This document shows, one piece after another, positions 17,921 to 26,010 of a DNA stretch of 64,000 nt. The position numbers and the translations under genes are program-made. The stretch is taken from NCBI GenBank assembly GCA_022800525.1, contig JAAWQM010000005.1, forward strand, positions 1 to 64,000, read 5' to 3'. Below the pieces are notes generated by a model, which worked only from the letters and a program-made list of their open reading frames with translations, made no database searches and had not been told where the DNA came from. This DNA is from Oscillospiraceae bacterium. GTDB lineage: Bacteria > Bacillota > Clostridia > Oscillospirales > Oscillospiraceae. How positions within the stretch are numbered: the stretch's first letter is position 1; the number at the start of each line of letters is the position of its first letter.

Positions 17921-18352
17921 TGGAAGTACCAAGGGCTGGCAAATGCCATGCGGGAGATCCATGACGAGGATGTCTGCAATGACACCTGCGGGCGAAAGCG
18001 GATGTACCAAGCGCTGCTGCTGAAGCGGCCGGAAGGCGCCGCCATCCCCAGTGGGCGGACGGTCTACCAGGTGATGAAAGAGATCGGCCTGGTCCACCAT
18101 CCGAAACGCAAGCCCAACAGCATCACCAAGGCAGACCGGGAGGCCAGAAAGTCGGATGATTTGCTGAAACAAGACTTTTCAGCGGACAAACCTCTGGAGA
18201 AGTGCGTCACCGGCATCACCGAACTGAAGGCGAAGGATGGAAAGCTGTATGTCTCAGCCATCTTCGACTGCTTCAATCTCACCGTCCTTGGGTCTGGTCA
18301 TGGATGACAACTTGAGGGCGGAGCTGTGTGTGCGGACGCAGGACAGCGCGGC
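17921..18352 (+). pseudogene. IS3-family transposase (OrfB) fragment
   Basis: The readable frame contains WKYQGLANAMREIHDED, then GRKRMYQALLLKRPEG, then VYQVMKEIGLVHHPKRKPN, and finally TELKAKDGKLYVSAIFDCFN. This is the HTH_21-to-integrase part of an IS150/IS3-type transposase. The first catalytic Asp (normally TDIT) is a Gly here (CVTGITEL). A shift near 18290 breaks the frame and the rest of the DDE domain is missing. Inactive. Confidence 0.8.
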
Positions 18353-18368
18353 GCTGTCCTACCCTGCC

Positions 18369-18515
18369 CTGCCCTGCGGGGGGCCATTGCGTGCCCGCCG
18401 CACATCCTCTGCGTTCACCCAGCGGTAATAGCCGGCATGCGATACGCCGGCTCTCAAATATTCTAGGGATATACTCTCCGGACTGATACCGCGCCAGTTT
18501 AATTTTCTCCCCCCA
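18369..18515 (-). pseudogene. Second insertion-sequence remnant, opposite strand
   Basis: On the minus strand the fragment reads KLARYQSGEYIPRI and then, one frame over, YLRAGVSHAGYYRWVNAEDV. The GVSxAGYYRW motif is the start of IS3-type OrfB proteins. It abuts the plus-strand IS3 fragment tail to tail, so two element copies have collided here. Short and degenerate. Confidence 0.45.
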
Positions 18516-18516
18516 G

Positions 18517-19140
18517 TCAGTTTGCCCCTTCCAATTCCGCAAGATACCCTTGGTATACACTCATCACTTCCTGGCTGTAGTCTGTAGAGTGTGTCCCATT
18601 TTTTATGGCTGCTTTTGCGGCGCTGGGCCCCATGTTGTATGCCATTAAAATTGCATTGCTTTCCGGCTCAAAGCCGTAAAGGATTTCAAGCTCCTGAAGG
18701 TAATCAATCGCAACGGCGGCGCACTGCACCGGGTCCGTCAAATCAGTAACGCCAAGGACTTCCATCCGGTCCGTGTGCCAACGTGTGTTAATCTGCATGA
18801 TCCCGAGGCTGTTGCCGCCGTCTCCCGCTGTCTGCGGGTCGAATTTGCTTTCGTGTTCTGCAATCGCCATAATGAAGCAGAACAGAAAGGCGTCACACTC
18901 GCAGGCATCATATATTGCCCATTGCGCTTCGGCATCGAGGGGAATGTCCAGGGACTTGACTTGGCGCAATGAGCCGTCGTCGCTCCAGAGCTCCGTAGCT
19001 GAATCTGCCGGAAGATCGATTTCTTCCAGCCCTGTGGGAGCCTCCGTGATCGCTGCCTCCCAGGCTCTCAAAGCAGCGATCAAACAGAGAGCAAGGGCAG
19101 CGGAGACAACTGCTAATAGAACCTTGATCCTCTTTTCCAC
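18517..19140 (-). CDS. Membrane-anchored lytic transglycosylase (SLT domain)
   Basis: The start is taken as GTG 19140, 8 bases after AGGAGG; the track start at 19149 is too close to that site. About 207 residues: one N-terminal transmembrane anchor (VLLAVVSAALALCLIAALRAW), a linker, then a goose-lysozyme-like SLT domain with catalytic Glu in IAEHESKFDP, followed by SLGIMQIN and AYNMGPSAA. Such wall-opening enzymes are standard parts of conjugative elements, and this one sits inside element debris. It is intact and may be the last working conjugation gene. Confidence 0.8.
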   Translation of the reverse strand: MEKRIKVLLAVVSAALALCLIAALRAWEAAITEAPTGLEEIDLPADSATELWSDDGSLRQVKSLDIPLDAEAQWAIYDACECDAFLFCFIMAIAEHESKFDPQTAGDGGNSLGIMQINTRWHTDRMEVLGVTDLTDPVQCAAVAIDYLQELEILYGFEPESNAILMAYNMGPSAAKAAIKNGTHSTDYSQEVMSVYQGYLAELEGAN

Positions 19141-19176
19141 TCGCCACACCTCCTAATGATAATAGATTTGCGACCG

Positions 19177-19204
19177 AAGGCCCGGCAATTAGCCGGGCCT
19201 TTTA
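19177..19204 (+). terminator. Hairpin upstream of the transglycosylase
   Basis: AAGGCCCGGC / GCCGGGCCTT with loop AATTA, followed by TTTT on the plus strand. It would stop rightward transcription coming from the element debris. Confidence 0.6.
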
Positions 19205-19408
19205 CCGCATTACCGCCAAGACGGTCAGAAATGCGGTCATTTTGTAGGGGGCATAATGCGCACCCCGACAGGTCAGGACGCAGTACCGAATTCTACTAAG
19301 AGAAGATGTATTTGAGCAAAGGGCGCAAATGAAAAGAGCTGGCTGTTCTTTTTCGTATCCCTATCTTACCACATTTTTTCTTGTTTGTGAATATGGCTCC
19401 TTACAATA

Positions 19409-19518
19409 TTTTGCACCTGCATGCAAATAAGGATCATAAGCTCTTCAGAAATCAGCGATGCGGCATGGGAACGACGGTATGCAGAGATGCGGTTACAGTA
19501 CGTAAAGCAGGTGCAAAA
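19409..19518. repeat. 12-bp inverted repeat upstream of the resolvase, possible res site
   Basis: TTTTGCACCTGC (19409-19420) and GCAGGTGCAAAA (19507-19518) are perfect inverted copies with centres 98 bases apart. A secondary dyad, CTGCAT/ATGCAG, lies between them. They lie 65-175 bases upstream of the serine resolvase start, where Tn3-type resolvases keep their res subsites and promoter. The 12-bp arm length fits a resolvase subsite arm. Confidence 0.5.
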
Positions 19519-19582
19519 ATGAGCTTTCTTCTGTAAAATACATCCAAAGCCCAACATTTTATAGATAGAAGGGAGTTTACAC

Positions 19583-20188
19583 ATGGAAGGCAACACTTAC
19601 GGCTACGTCCGGGTATCCACCCAGGAGCAGAACGAGGCGCGGCAGCTTACCGCCATGCGGGAATTTGGCGTGCTGGAGGAGCACATCGTTGTTGAACGGC
19701 TGTCGGGAAAGGATTTTAACCGTCCCCGCTATCAACGGCTGATCCGGAAATTGCAGCCGGAGGATGTACTGGTGGTCAAGAGCATTGACCGGCTGGGGCG
19801 GAATTATGACGAGATCCTGGAGCAGTGGGGTGCGATCACAAAAACACGCAAAGCAGCCATTGTTGTCCTGGACATGCCGCTGCTGGACACCCGGCAGGGG
19901 CGGGACCTGACCGGGACGCTGATTGCGGACATTGTACTCCAGCTGCTCAGCTATGTGGCGCAGACAGAGCGCGAATACCTCCGCCAGCGGCAGGCGGAGG
20001 GGATTGAGGCTGCGAGAGAGCGGGGCGTTCAGCTGGGAAGAGGACGGCTCGAACTTCCAAAGAAATTTTATACCTTGGCGGAACAATGGCGGAAGGGCGA
20101 TATATCATCCAGAAGCGCTGCGCAGCAGCTGGGGATATCCTATCAGACTTTTTTGCGCAGAGCCAAGGAACACTGCACAGGCCTGTAG
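19583..20188 (+). CDS. Serine recombinase / resolvase, Tn3 type
   Basis: A 201-residue protein. The catalytic Ser is in YVRVSTQEQN; the active-site region continues with VVERLSGKDFNRP and VVKSIDRLGRNYDEIL. The long E-helix region has YVAQTEREYLRQRQAEGI. A C-terminal helix-turn-helix (SSRSAAQQLGISYQTFLRRA) binds DNA. The length is standard for a small resolvase. RBS GAAGGGAG. Intact, in contrast to the degraded genes to its left, and preceded by the inverted repeat described above. Confidence 0.9.
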   Translation: MEGNTYGYVRVSTQEQNEARQLTAMREFGVLEEHIVVERLSGKDFNRPRYQRLIRKLQPEDVLVVKSIDRLGRNYDEILEQWGAITKTRKAAIVVLDMPLLDTRQGRDLTGTLIADIVLQLLSYVAQTEREYLRQRQAEGIEAARERGVQLGRGRLELPKKFYTLAEQWRKGDISSRSAAQQLGISYQTFLRRAKEHCTGL

Positions 20189-20516
20189 AGCGGGAACAGG
20201 CTATCCAACAGAATCAAGGGGCTGTAAAAAACAGCCTGCGGCCTCTTTATTGTTCTCAGAGCGGATTGAACCGCTCGCAGGCATTCCTCCTGATATTCCT
20301 TCCGAACCGAAAGGTCGGAAGGAATCATTGCCATGTTTTTGCGGTTGCCCCGCCAGGGGCGAGCAAAATGGCTCAAATCGGATATATGATTTCCGAATTT
20401 TGAATTCGGAAGTAATAAAAACGCAGTCCTCTCGACTGTCCCCATATCTGTTTGCTCAAAAACTGAGGAGAGGGCTTCCTTATAAAGTCCTCTCCTTGGC
20501 CTTGTCCCTTTTTTGC
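20189..20516. other. Intergenic region after the resolvase
   Basis: No gene seen. Contains the complete repeat A copy at 20295-20416. The rest, including GAGCGGATTGAACCGCTC near 20260, shows only short dyads. Confidence 0.5.
20295..20416 (+). repeat. Repeat A, copy 1 (122 bp, inverted-repeat ends)
   Basis: It begins ATTCCTTCCGAACCGAAAGG, folding into a hairpin ending TCGGAAGGAAT, has a middle hairpin TTGCCCC-GCCA-GGGGCGAGCAA followed by GGCTCAAATC, and ends with ATTTCCGAATT-TTG-AATTCGGAAGTAAT. A second full copy lies at 58377-58500 and a one-hairpin copy at 38175-38205. Confidence 0.75.
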
Positions 20517-20741
20517 TCAATCCCCCGGACCGGGATAGATGACCTTGCCGATGTTCCAGTTTCGGGCCACCCTGCGGGCGGCGTCCTGGCGTTCGGCCTC
20601 GTCCCGGTAGGACAGCTCGGCGGTGTGCGCCCCGCAGTCCACGCACTGGACATAGAGGCACCAGCCGCCCTCCTCCTCGATTACCCCCGCGCCGTGGCAG
20701 CAGGGGCAGTCCTGCAATTCAATATCCTTGAATGGGTCCAT
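20517..20741 (-). CDS. Lar-like zinc-ribbon protein
   Basis: 74 residues. Two Cys pairs (LQDCPCCHGAG and VQCVDCGAHT) form a zinc ribbon, and the tail AARRVARNWNIGKVI is typical of restriction-alleviation (Lar)-like phage and element proteins. RBS AGGAGG upstream. The function as an anti-restriction protein is known only for the Lar founder; here it is by similarity. Confidence 0.7.
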   Translation of the reverse strand: MDPFKDIELQDCPCCHGAGVIEEEGGWCLYVQCVDCGAHTAELSYRDEAERQDAARRVARNWNIGKVIYPGPGD

Positions 20742-20877
20742 ATCATGTCCTCCTTGGTTGGTAGGAGCAGTATACCATAAACCGGCCCGGAGGGCAAGCC
20801 CGGAGCCGGGACGCCCACGGTCATCAATTTCGCAATCGCGTCCATTTCCGCGCGGTGCAAAATTTTTCAGAGCAGGC

Positions 20878-22119
20878 TCACACTCTTCTCCACACCCCGA
20901 AGAGGCTCTTTTTGTAGCGCTTCAAAGCCTCTTTGGCCGGAGGATATTCTCCCGCCGCCTTCAGCAGATCCACGCCCCGCCGGATGTCCTCCTTCACGCC
21001 GATGCCCTCGGCGTACATCATGCCCAGGCCGTAGCTGCGGCAGATGGAGGGCTCCGCCTTCTCCAGCAGCATTTTGCCCAGCTGAGGGTCCTGTTCGCAG
21101 CCCAGACCCAGCAGATAACATGTGCCCAGCCCGTCCGCGCACCGCTTGCCGTCCGAGAGCTTGTAGGCGTCCGACATCAGCTGCACCGCCCGGGCGTAAT
21201 CCTGGGGCACGCCCTCCGCGCCTGCGAAGTATGCCCGCCCAGCCTGTTCCTTGGCGTAATCGCTCATTTTTCCGGCTTTTTCGTAGCACTCCACGGCCTT
21301 TTTCTGGTCCTTTGGAACGAGCTGCCCCTCCCAGCAGGCGTCGCCGATGATCACCCAGGCAGTCAGATGCCCGCCCTCCACGGCCTTCAGGGCGTACTGG
21401 TACCCCTCCTCCTTCTGGCCATTGCTGTAGTACAGGTCCACGGCGTACCTGTATTGCCAGTCCGGGTAACCCAGGTCCGCGCCGGTGCGCTCCCATTCCA
21501 GACCGGTCTTTTTGTCGGGCCGGACCAGGTCTCCCTCTCCAAACATATAATAGTTCACCAGATTCCGCCCGCCCCAGCCCATACCGCCCTGGTAGGCGCT
21601 TTCAAAGTAGGGCAGGCTTTTCTTCATTTGTTCCCGCATCCAGTCCTTCCAGGCGATCTGGCTTGGAAAGTCCTTCTCGCTGATGTTCTCAATCTCCATC
21701 ACGTCCAGGAAATAGTAGGTGTTGCCGATCATGTATTGGCAGAAGAGGCACCCCGCGTCCGCTTTCTCCTTCACGATCTCCCACGCCTCCCGGAGGCTGG
21801 CGAAGGACATGGCCTCCTGGAGAGCCGGGGTGAGCATTCCCAGCCGCATGGCTCCCAGCGCCGCCATGGCGCTGCCCCGGGTGATGGCCTCATGGAGCAT
21901 GGCGTTTGCCGCCGCCCGGTTCTCGGTGAAGGGGTGGAAGTCCCAGCTGTAGCAGGTTCCGGAGAAACAGCGGGAGAGGATATAATAGGCGTCCGGGTCG
22001 CCGGTGTTCTTGGCGGCCTGGAAGACCGCCTCAGCTGCCTGGCTGGCGCGTTTGCTGTCATAACAGTAGTAGATGTTCTCCAAAGCCTGCTCTACAACAT
22101 CGCTGAAATATTTTCCCAT
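20878..22119 (-). CDS. Sel1-like repeat (TPR) protein
   Basis: A 413-residue protein with about seven to nine helical repeats of 35-40 residues, seen in KAVECYEKAGKMSDYAKEQA, DYARAVQLMSDAYKLSD and GLGMMYAEGIGVKEDI. No signal peptide or transmembrane helix. Sel1 repeats are scaffolds for protein-protein contacts; the partner is unknown. It lies just downstream of a frameshifted small gene and the phosphatase-GNAT fusion on the same strand. Confidence 0.82.
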   Translation of the reverse strand: MGKYFSDVVEQALENIYYCYDSKRASQAAEAVFQAAKNTGDPDAYYILSRCFSGTCYSWDFHPFTENRAAANAMLHEAITRGSAMAALGAMRLGMLTPALQEAMSFASLREAWEIVKEKADAGCLFCQYMIGNTYYFLDVMEIENISEKDFPSQIAWKDWMREQMKKSLPYFESAYQGGMGWGGRNLVNYYMFGEGDLVRPDKKTGLEWERTGADLGYPDWQYRYAVDLYYSNGQKEEGYQYALKAVEGGHLTAWVIIGDACWEGQLVPKDQKKAVECYEKAGKMSDYAKEQAGRAYFAGAEGVPQDYARAVQLMSDAYKLSDGKRCADGLGTCYLLGLGCEQDPQLGKMLLEKAEPSICRSYGLGMMYAEGIGVKEDIRRGVDLLKAAGEYPPAKEALKRYKKSLFGVWRRV

Positions 22120-22134
22120 AGTTATCCTGATCTC

Positions 22135-22458
22135 CTATTGAAAGCATGTCTCGACCGCCTCCCAGCCCTCGTTGGAGGACTGGAACATGCCGCCGTGAAA
22201 TTGCGCCAGCCAGAATCTGGCCTGGACCGGAGCGCTGGCGCGGCGGTAAGCGCGGGACGCCGCCGGACCTGAACGCCGCTGCCCTCCGAACGGAGCGCGG
22301 CCACCAGGAACATGCCCTCCTCCATGAGGGCGCAGTCCAGCCTGACCAGCGCCCTGAAGTCCGCCAGAGGCAGCGGCGCGGCGGGCTGGAGGCTGACATG
22401 CCAGGCTTCTTCCGATATGTAAGCCTCTCCGGCGTTTCCTCCTGCCGTTCACGCTCAT
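22135..22458 (-). pseudogene. Small gene with two frameshifts, unknown
   Basis: ATG 22458 overlaps the TGA of the phosphatase-GNAT gene (ATGA). A protein-like stretch, AWHVSLQPAAPLPLADF then VRLDCALMEEGMFLVAALRSEG, is one frame away, reached by losing one A in the AAA near 22435. The end, RFWLAQFHGGMFQSSNEGWE to stop 22135, is back in the original frame. Without the two shifts it would be about 107 residues. I do not recognise the family. Confidence 0.5.
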
Positions 22459-23459
22459 ACCTCCGGAATCTCCCGGATGACCCGCCGCAGGTCCATCGCC
22501 ATGTCCTGTCCGCTGGGGACAAACCCGTACTTGGCAAAGTAGCCGCACAGCGTCTCCGGACAGGCCAGGACCACAGCCACCCGGCCCTTTGCCCTGGCGT
22601 ACTGCACCGCCTGTCCCAGAAGCTGGACGCCGTACCGCTGCCCCCGCAGGCCGGGAACCAGCTCGTACTCCGTGATCCGCAGGGCGTCCGGCCCGGTCTC
22701 CATGGACAGCCTGCCCGCCACGTCCTCGTCCAGCAGGGCCTCGGCGGACTTGCCCGTCTCATCCTCCCGGACCGTGCGGAACCAGAGGCCCGGCTCAGTG
22801 GCGGCATCGTCCTTGTGCCAGCTCTGGCGGCGGAAGGTGGAGATCCCGGCGGGCAGATGGCTGGCGTCATCCCGGAAAACCACCCGGATGTTATCGCCGT
22901 CCGCCTCCAGGAGGGAGACGGCGGTGTTGTCGCCGTGGCCGGTCTGTCCGATCTCCTCCAGGCTCATGCCCTCCAGGGTCCCCAGCAGGGTCCGCAGGGC
23001 CGCGCCGTGGCTGGCCGCGGCAACCGTTCCGCCGGGGTTTTCCGCCGCAATTTGGCGGATGCCCGTCAGGACCCGGTCCCGGACCTGGGCGAAGGTCTCC
23101 GCGCCCTCCACATGCCAGAGGTGGGGCCGCATATTGAAATCCACGTACATCCTCTTGTCCATGCGCTGGATCTCGCCCCAGGTCATCTGTTCCCAGACGC
23201 CCAGCCTGATCTCCCGCAGCAGGGGCATGGGGCGGAACGCCAGCCCCCGGGGGACGTAGAGGGCGGAGGCGGTGGTGTGGGCGCGGGTGAGATCGCTGCC
23301 GTAGACGGCGTCCAGGCGCTGGCCTTGGAAGCGGCGGCGGAGCCACGCCAGCTGGACGTAGCCCTGGGGGGTAATGACGCTGTCGTACTGGCCGTGGGCC
23401 ACGCGGAAGAGGTTGCCCTCGGCCTCTGCGTGGCGGACGAGGAAAATTTTTGTTGTCAT
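22455..23459 (-). CDS. Histidine phosphatase fused to a GNAT acetyltransferase
   Basis: A 334-residue two-domain protein. Residues 1-200 are a phosphoglycerate-mutase-like histidine phosphatase: RHG motif LVRHAEAEGN, then YGSDLTRAHTTA, acid in LREIRLGVWE and second His in AAASHGAALR. Residues about 205-334 are a GNAT domain: acetyl-CoA loop RGQRYGVQLLGQA and the closing GYFAKYGFVPSG strand. The domains are normally separate proteins, but this fusion occurs in Clostridia. Substrate unknown, presumably a small phosphorylated or amine compound in the cytosol. Confidence 0.87.
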   Translation of the reverse strand: MTTKIFLVRHAEAEGNLFRVAHGQYDSVITPQGYVQLAWLRRRFQGQRLDAVYGSDLTRAHTTASALYVPRGLAFRPMPLLREIRLGVWEQMTWGEIQRMDKRMYVDFNMRPHLWHVEGAETFAQVRDRVLTGIRQIAAENPGGTVAAASHGAALRTLLGTLEGMSLEEIGQTGHGDNTAVSLLEADGDNIRVVFRDDASHLPAGISTFRRQSWHKDDAATEPGLWFRTVREDETGKSAEALLDEDVAGRLSMETGPDALRITEYELVPGLRGQRYGVQLLGQAVQYARAKGRVAVVLACPETLCGYFAKYGFVPSGQDMAMDLRRVIREIPEV

Positions 23460-23552
23460 GCAGGTTGCGCTCCCTTTCTTTGTGTAGGTTCTGTTATCTA
23501 CCGCCCATTATATATGATAGAGCGGTATTTGGCAAATAAAACAGCAGGCCGG

Positions 23553-23669
23553 CGCAGGGAAATCAGTTTTCAGCGCAGGAACCCGGCGGACAGGGGAATC
23601 CATGTAGGTGCGCCCCTACAAAGTCTGGCGCTGTTGGGGAGATGTTTCTTCTGAAAATTGATTTCCGCG
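23553..23669 (-). repeat. Repeat B, copy 1 (117 bp)
   Basis: On the minus strand it begins GCGGAAATCAATTTTCAGAAG, contains GCGCCAGACTTTGTAGGGGC and ends TGCGCTGAAAACTGATTTCC. It matches copy 2 at 43256-43380 along its whole length, and its ends are inverted copies of each other. Confidence 0.75.
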
Positions 23670-23750
23670 AGGCCGGAAGGCCGGTTTTCCCGACTGGAAG
23701 GATCAAGCTGAGGCGGCAAGAAAAAACAGACGGATTCCTGAAAATATAGT

Positions 23751-23779
23751 TTGCATTTTAACGATATTTCTGGTAGGAT
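23751..23779 (+). promoter_or_regulatory. Promoter of the polyferredoxin gene
   Basis: TTGCAT, 17 bases, TAGGAT, about 39 bases before the start codon; GGAGG follows. Confidence 0.5.
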
Positions 23780-23817
23780 AGGGAGGTAATCATTTCATCA
23801 CAGGAGGCTGTCCTTAT

Positions 23818-24210
23818 ATGAAAAAGCTGGTTGTCAGTAAAGAGAATCCCTGCAAGGCTTGTCTCAGCTGCGTCCGGGCCTGTTCCGAGGCGTTCTATAA
23901 GACCTTCGACCCAGACCTGAGCTGCATCCGCATCATCGCCAAGCCTGACGGCGAGCCCAAGGTCCAGAACTGCATTATGTGCGGCAAGTGCGCGCGCACC
24001 TGCACCCACGACGCCATCTCCCAGAACGCCAAGGGCGTTTACATGATTGACAAGCGCAAGTGCGTCGGCTGCGGCGACTGTGTGAAGGCCTGCCCCATGC
24101 AGGTCATGGCCCTGCCCGCCGAAGAGGGGGCTAAGCCCAGCAAGTGCATCGCCTGCGGCATCTGCGCCAAGGCCTGCCCCATGGGGATTCTCTCCGTGGA
24201 GGAGAAGTAA
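23818..24210 (+). CDS. Polyferredoxin with four [4Fe-4S] motifs
   Basis: 130 residues with four CxxCxxCxxxC-type clusters: CKACLSCVRACSE, CIMCGKCARTCTH, CVGCGDCVKACPM and CIACGICAKACPM. That makes it a small electron carrier rather than an enzyme subunit. It resembles the HycB/CooF/NuoI-like ferredoxins used with CO dehydrogenase, formate dehydrogenase or hydrogenase in acetogenic and gut anaerobes, but no such partner gene is nearby. It has its own promoter and a strong terminator, so it is monocistronic. Confidence 0.87.
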   Translation: MKKLVVSKENPCKACLSCVRACSEAFYKTFDPDLSCIRIIAKPDGEPKVQNCIMCGKCARTCTHDAISQNAKGVYMIDKRKCVGCGDCVKACPMQVMALPAEEGAKPSKCIACGICAKACPMGILSVEEK

Positions 24211-24261
24211 CGTACATAACCGGCCGCTGCCCGCGGGGCGGATGGCGGCGGCTCTGCGCGC

Positions 24262-24297
24262 AAAGGAAGAGGAAGGGGCAGCCCTTCCTCTTCCTTT
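24262..24297 (+). terminator. Terminator of the polyferredoxin gene
   Basis: AAAGGAAGAGGAAGGG / CCCTTCCTCTTCCTTT, a perfect 16-bp stem with loop GCAG. It can also serve the convergent PTS gene. Confidence 0.8.
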
Positions 24298-24341
24298 ATG
24301 CCGCTGCCTGGGGTGGGAAGCCTCATTCCCATACGGCCCGC

Positions 24342-25442
24342 TTATTGCAGGGTAAGGTCCCCGTCCCCGATCCAGCCGGCCCGCCGGAACAGCAGCCCGA
24401 AGGCCCAGCACAGCGCCGCCGGAAGCACAAAGGAAATCAGGACCAGTCCCAGCCAGTCCATGGCCCCCGGCGTAATGGCGGCGGCTCCGTTGGCCAGAGC
24501 CTGGGGGCTGGGGGACAGCCACCCGGTCCACACGCCGATCTGGCCCACCAGCCCGCAGGTGCCCATACCGGAGGACACCGGCGGACCGTTCATCTCCAGA
24601 TGGAACACGCAGGTGGCGATGGGGCCGGTGACAGCGGAGGTCAGGATGGCGGGCAGCCAGATCCGGGGATTTTTCATAATGTTGCCCATTTGCAGCATGG
24701 AGGTGCCCAGCCCCTGGCTCACCAGCCCGCCCCAGCCGTTCTCCCGGAAGGACAGCACGGCGAAGCCCACCATGTTGGCGCAGCATCCCGCCACCGCCGC
24801 GCCTCCCGCCAGCCCGGTAAGGCTGAAGGCCGCGCAGATGGCGGCGGAGGAAATCGGCAGGGTCAGGGCGACGCCCACCAGAACGGAGACAACGATGCCC
24901 ATAAGGAAGGGCTGAAGGTCCGTAGCCCACATGATGAGGCTGCCGACGGCAGTGGCGGCGGTGCCGATAGAGGGAGCCCACCACGCGGACAGCCCTACGC
25001 CCACCAGGATTGTCGTCAGAGGCGTGACCAGGATGTCGATCCTGGTCTCCTTGCTGACGGCTTTGCCGCACTCGGCGGCGATGATGGCGATGAAAAGAAC
25101 GGCCAGCGGCCCGCCCGCCCCAGGCTGGTCGGGGATGAGGGTGGTAGACCCCAGCGCGTTGGCGGCGTAGCCCACAGTAGCCAGGGAGAAGAGGACCAGC
25201 GGCGGAGCCTGGAGGGCAAAGCCGATGGCTACAGCCATAGCCGCCCCGCTCATGGCGGAGGCATAGCCGCCCACATCCACGAGAAAGCCGAGTCCCAGCT
25301 GCTCGCCCAGGGTTTTGATGATGGTGCCGATGAGGAGGGAGCAGAAGAGGCCCTGCGCCATGGCGCTCAGGGCGTCGATGCCGTAGCGCCGGGCGGAAAA
25401 GCAGATGTTTTTGCGCTTCAGGAACGCGTCGAAGTTTTTCAT
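24342..25442 (-). CDS. PTS EIIC-type membrane transporter (PTS_EIIC_2 family)
   Basis: A 366-residue protein with about ten hydrophobic helices, many rich in Gly and Ala, such as LGFLVDVGGYASAMSGAAMA and GLVGQIGVWTGW. It fits the PTS_EIIC_2 family (PF13303), stand-alone EIIC-like proteins of Firmicutes. No EIIA or EIIB domain is fused or encoded nearby, so coupling to PEP is unproven. The substrate is unknown. Confidence 0.72.
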   Translation of the reverse strand: MKNFDAFLKRKNICFSARRYGIDALSAMAQGLFCSLLIGTIIKTLGEQLGLGFLVDVGGYASAMSGAAMAVAIGFALQAPPLVLFSLATVGYAANALGSTTLIPDQPGAGGPLAVLFIAIIAAECGKAVSKETRIDILVTPLTTILVGVGLSAWWAPSIGTAATAVGSLIMWATDLQPFLMGIVVSVLVGVALTLPISSAAICAAFSLTGLAGGAAVAGCCANMVGFAVLSFRENGWGGLVSQGLGTSMLQMGNIMKNPRIWLPAILTSAVTGPIATCVFHLEMNGPPVSSGMGTCGLVGQIGVWTGWLSPSPQALANGAAAITPGAMDWLGLVLISFVLPAALCWAFGLLFRRAGWIGDGDLTLQ

Positions 25443-25601
25443 CGTCCTATGTACCTCGTTTATCAGTTTTGAAGGGAGCCAGCGCGATACCGCAGGTGTT
25501 ATTGTAATAGATCAGACCGGGAATTGTCAAGTGGCATGGCTGCAGGGCCCGGAGTCTCTGAACGTTTAACCGGCTAATTTCATGCGGCCGGGAAAAAACG
25601 G
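25443..25601. other. Intergenic region between divergent PTS and ileS genes
   Basis: No gene or clear structure. The ileS promoter and T-box follow. Confidence 0.5.
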
Positions 25602-25630
25602 TTGACAAAACCGGGAATTGCGTATAATAT
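25602..25630 (+). promoter_or_regulatory. Promoter of the ileS T-box transcript
   Basis: Perfect TTGACA (25602-25607). Either TATAAT (25623, 15-base spacer) or TAATAT (25625, 17-base spacer) serves as the -10. Confidence 0.7.
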
Positions 25631-25639
25631 GATACTGCT

Positions 25640-25898
25640 ATTATGGTGGAATGCGTGGATAAGGACGAGTAACCCGGCTGGCCTGCACAGAGAACCGCCC
25701 GCTTCGGTGGAAGGGCGGAGAGGCGTTCCGGGCGAATATCCCCTTGGAGCAGGCGGCTGAACGGCTTTCCGGCCTACTAGGTCCGCCCGGCAGTGACCGT
25801 TACCTCACAGCTTGAGCGGCTGGCTTGTCCGGCAAGAAGAGTGGTACCGCAGAGGTTGGAGCGCCTTTGTCTCTTTCGGGGGACAAGGGCGTTTTATT
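25640..25898 (+). promoter_or_regulatory. T-box riboswitch, isoleucine-responsive
   Basis: A long structured leader before ileS. Stem I has GAGTAACC and the AGAGAACCGCCC region, followed by the specifier segment GGGCGAATATCCCC, in which AUC (25738-25740) is an Ile codon. The T-box core AGAGTGGTACCGC (about 25839-25850) pairs with uncharged tRNA. The terminator GCGCCTTTGTC / GACAAGGGCG with TTTTATTT (25861-25898) follows. Uncharged tRNA-Ile should allow read-through into ileS. Confidence 0.9.
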
Positions 25899-26010
25899 TG
25901 CGGAAAAGCTGTCCCCTCCTCCCGGGGGAACGCCCCGCCGGACCTGCCGGCAGGAACTGCCGAAGGGTCATTCTGGAATATCATCATTTTCTCACAGGAG
26001 GAATCTACCA

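Larger units (their letters stand above)
23460..23817. other. Intergenic region with repeat B copy and ferredoxin promoter
   Basis: No gene seen. Holds repeat B copy 1 (23553-23669) and, close to the ferredoxin, a promoter. The rest shows no clear structure. Confidence 0.6.

Noticed and set aside
20728-23654. Long plus-strand ORFs of 514 and 502 residues
   Set aside because: Antisense of the Sel1 and phosphatase-GNAT genes; they have no motif or ribosome site.
23758-25071. 437-residue minus-strand ORF covering the ferredoxin and PTS gene
   Set aside because: Out of frame with the convincing transporter and antisense to the ferredoxin.
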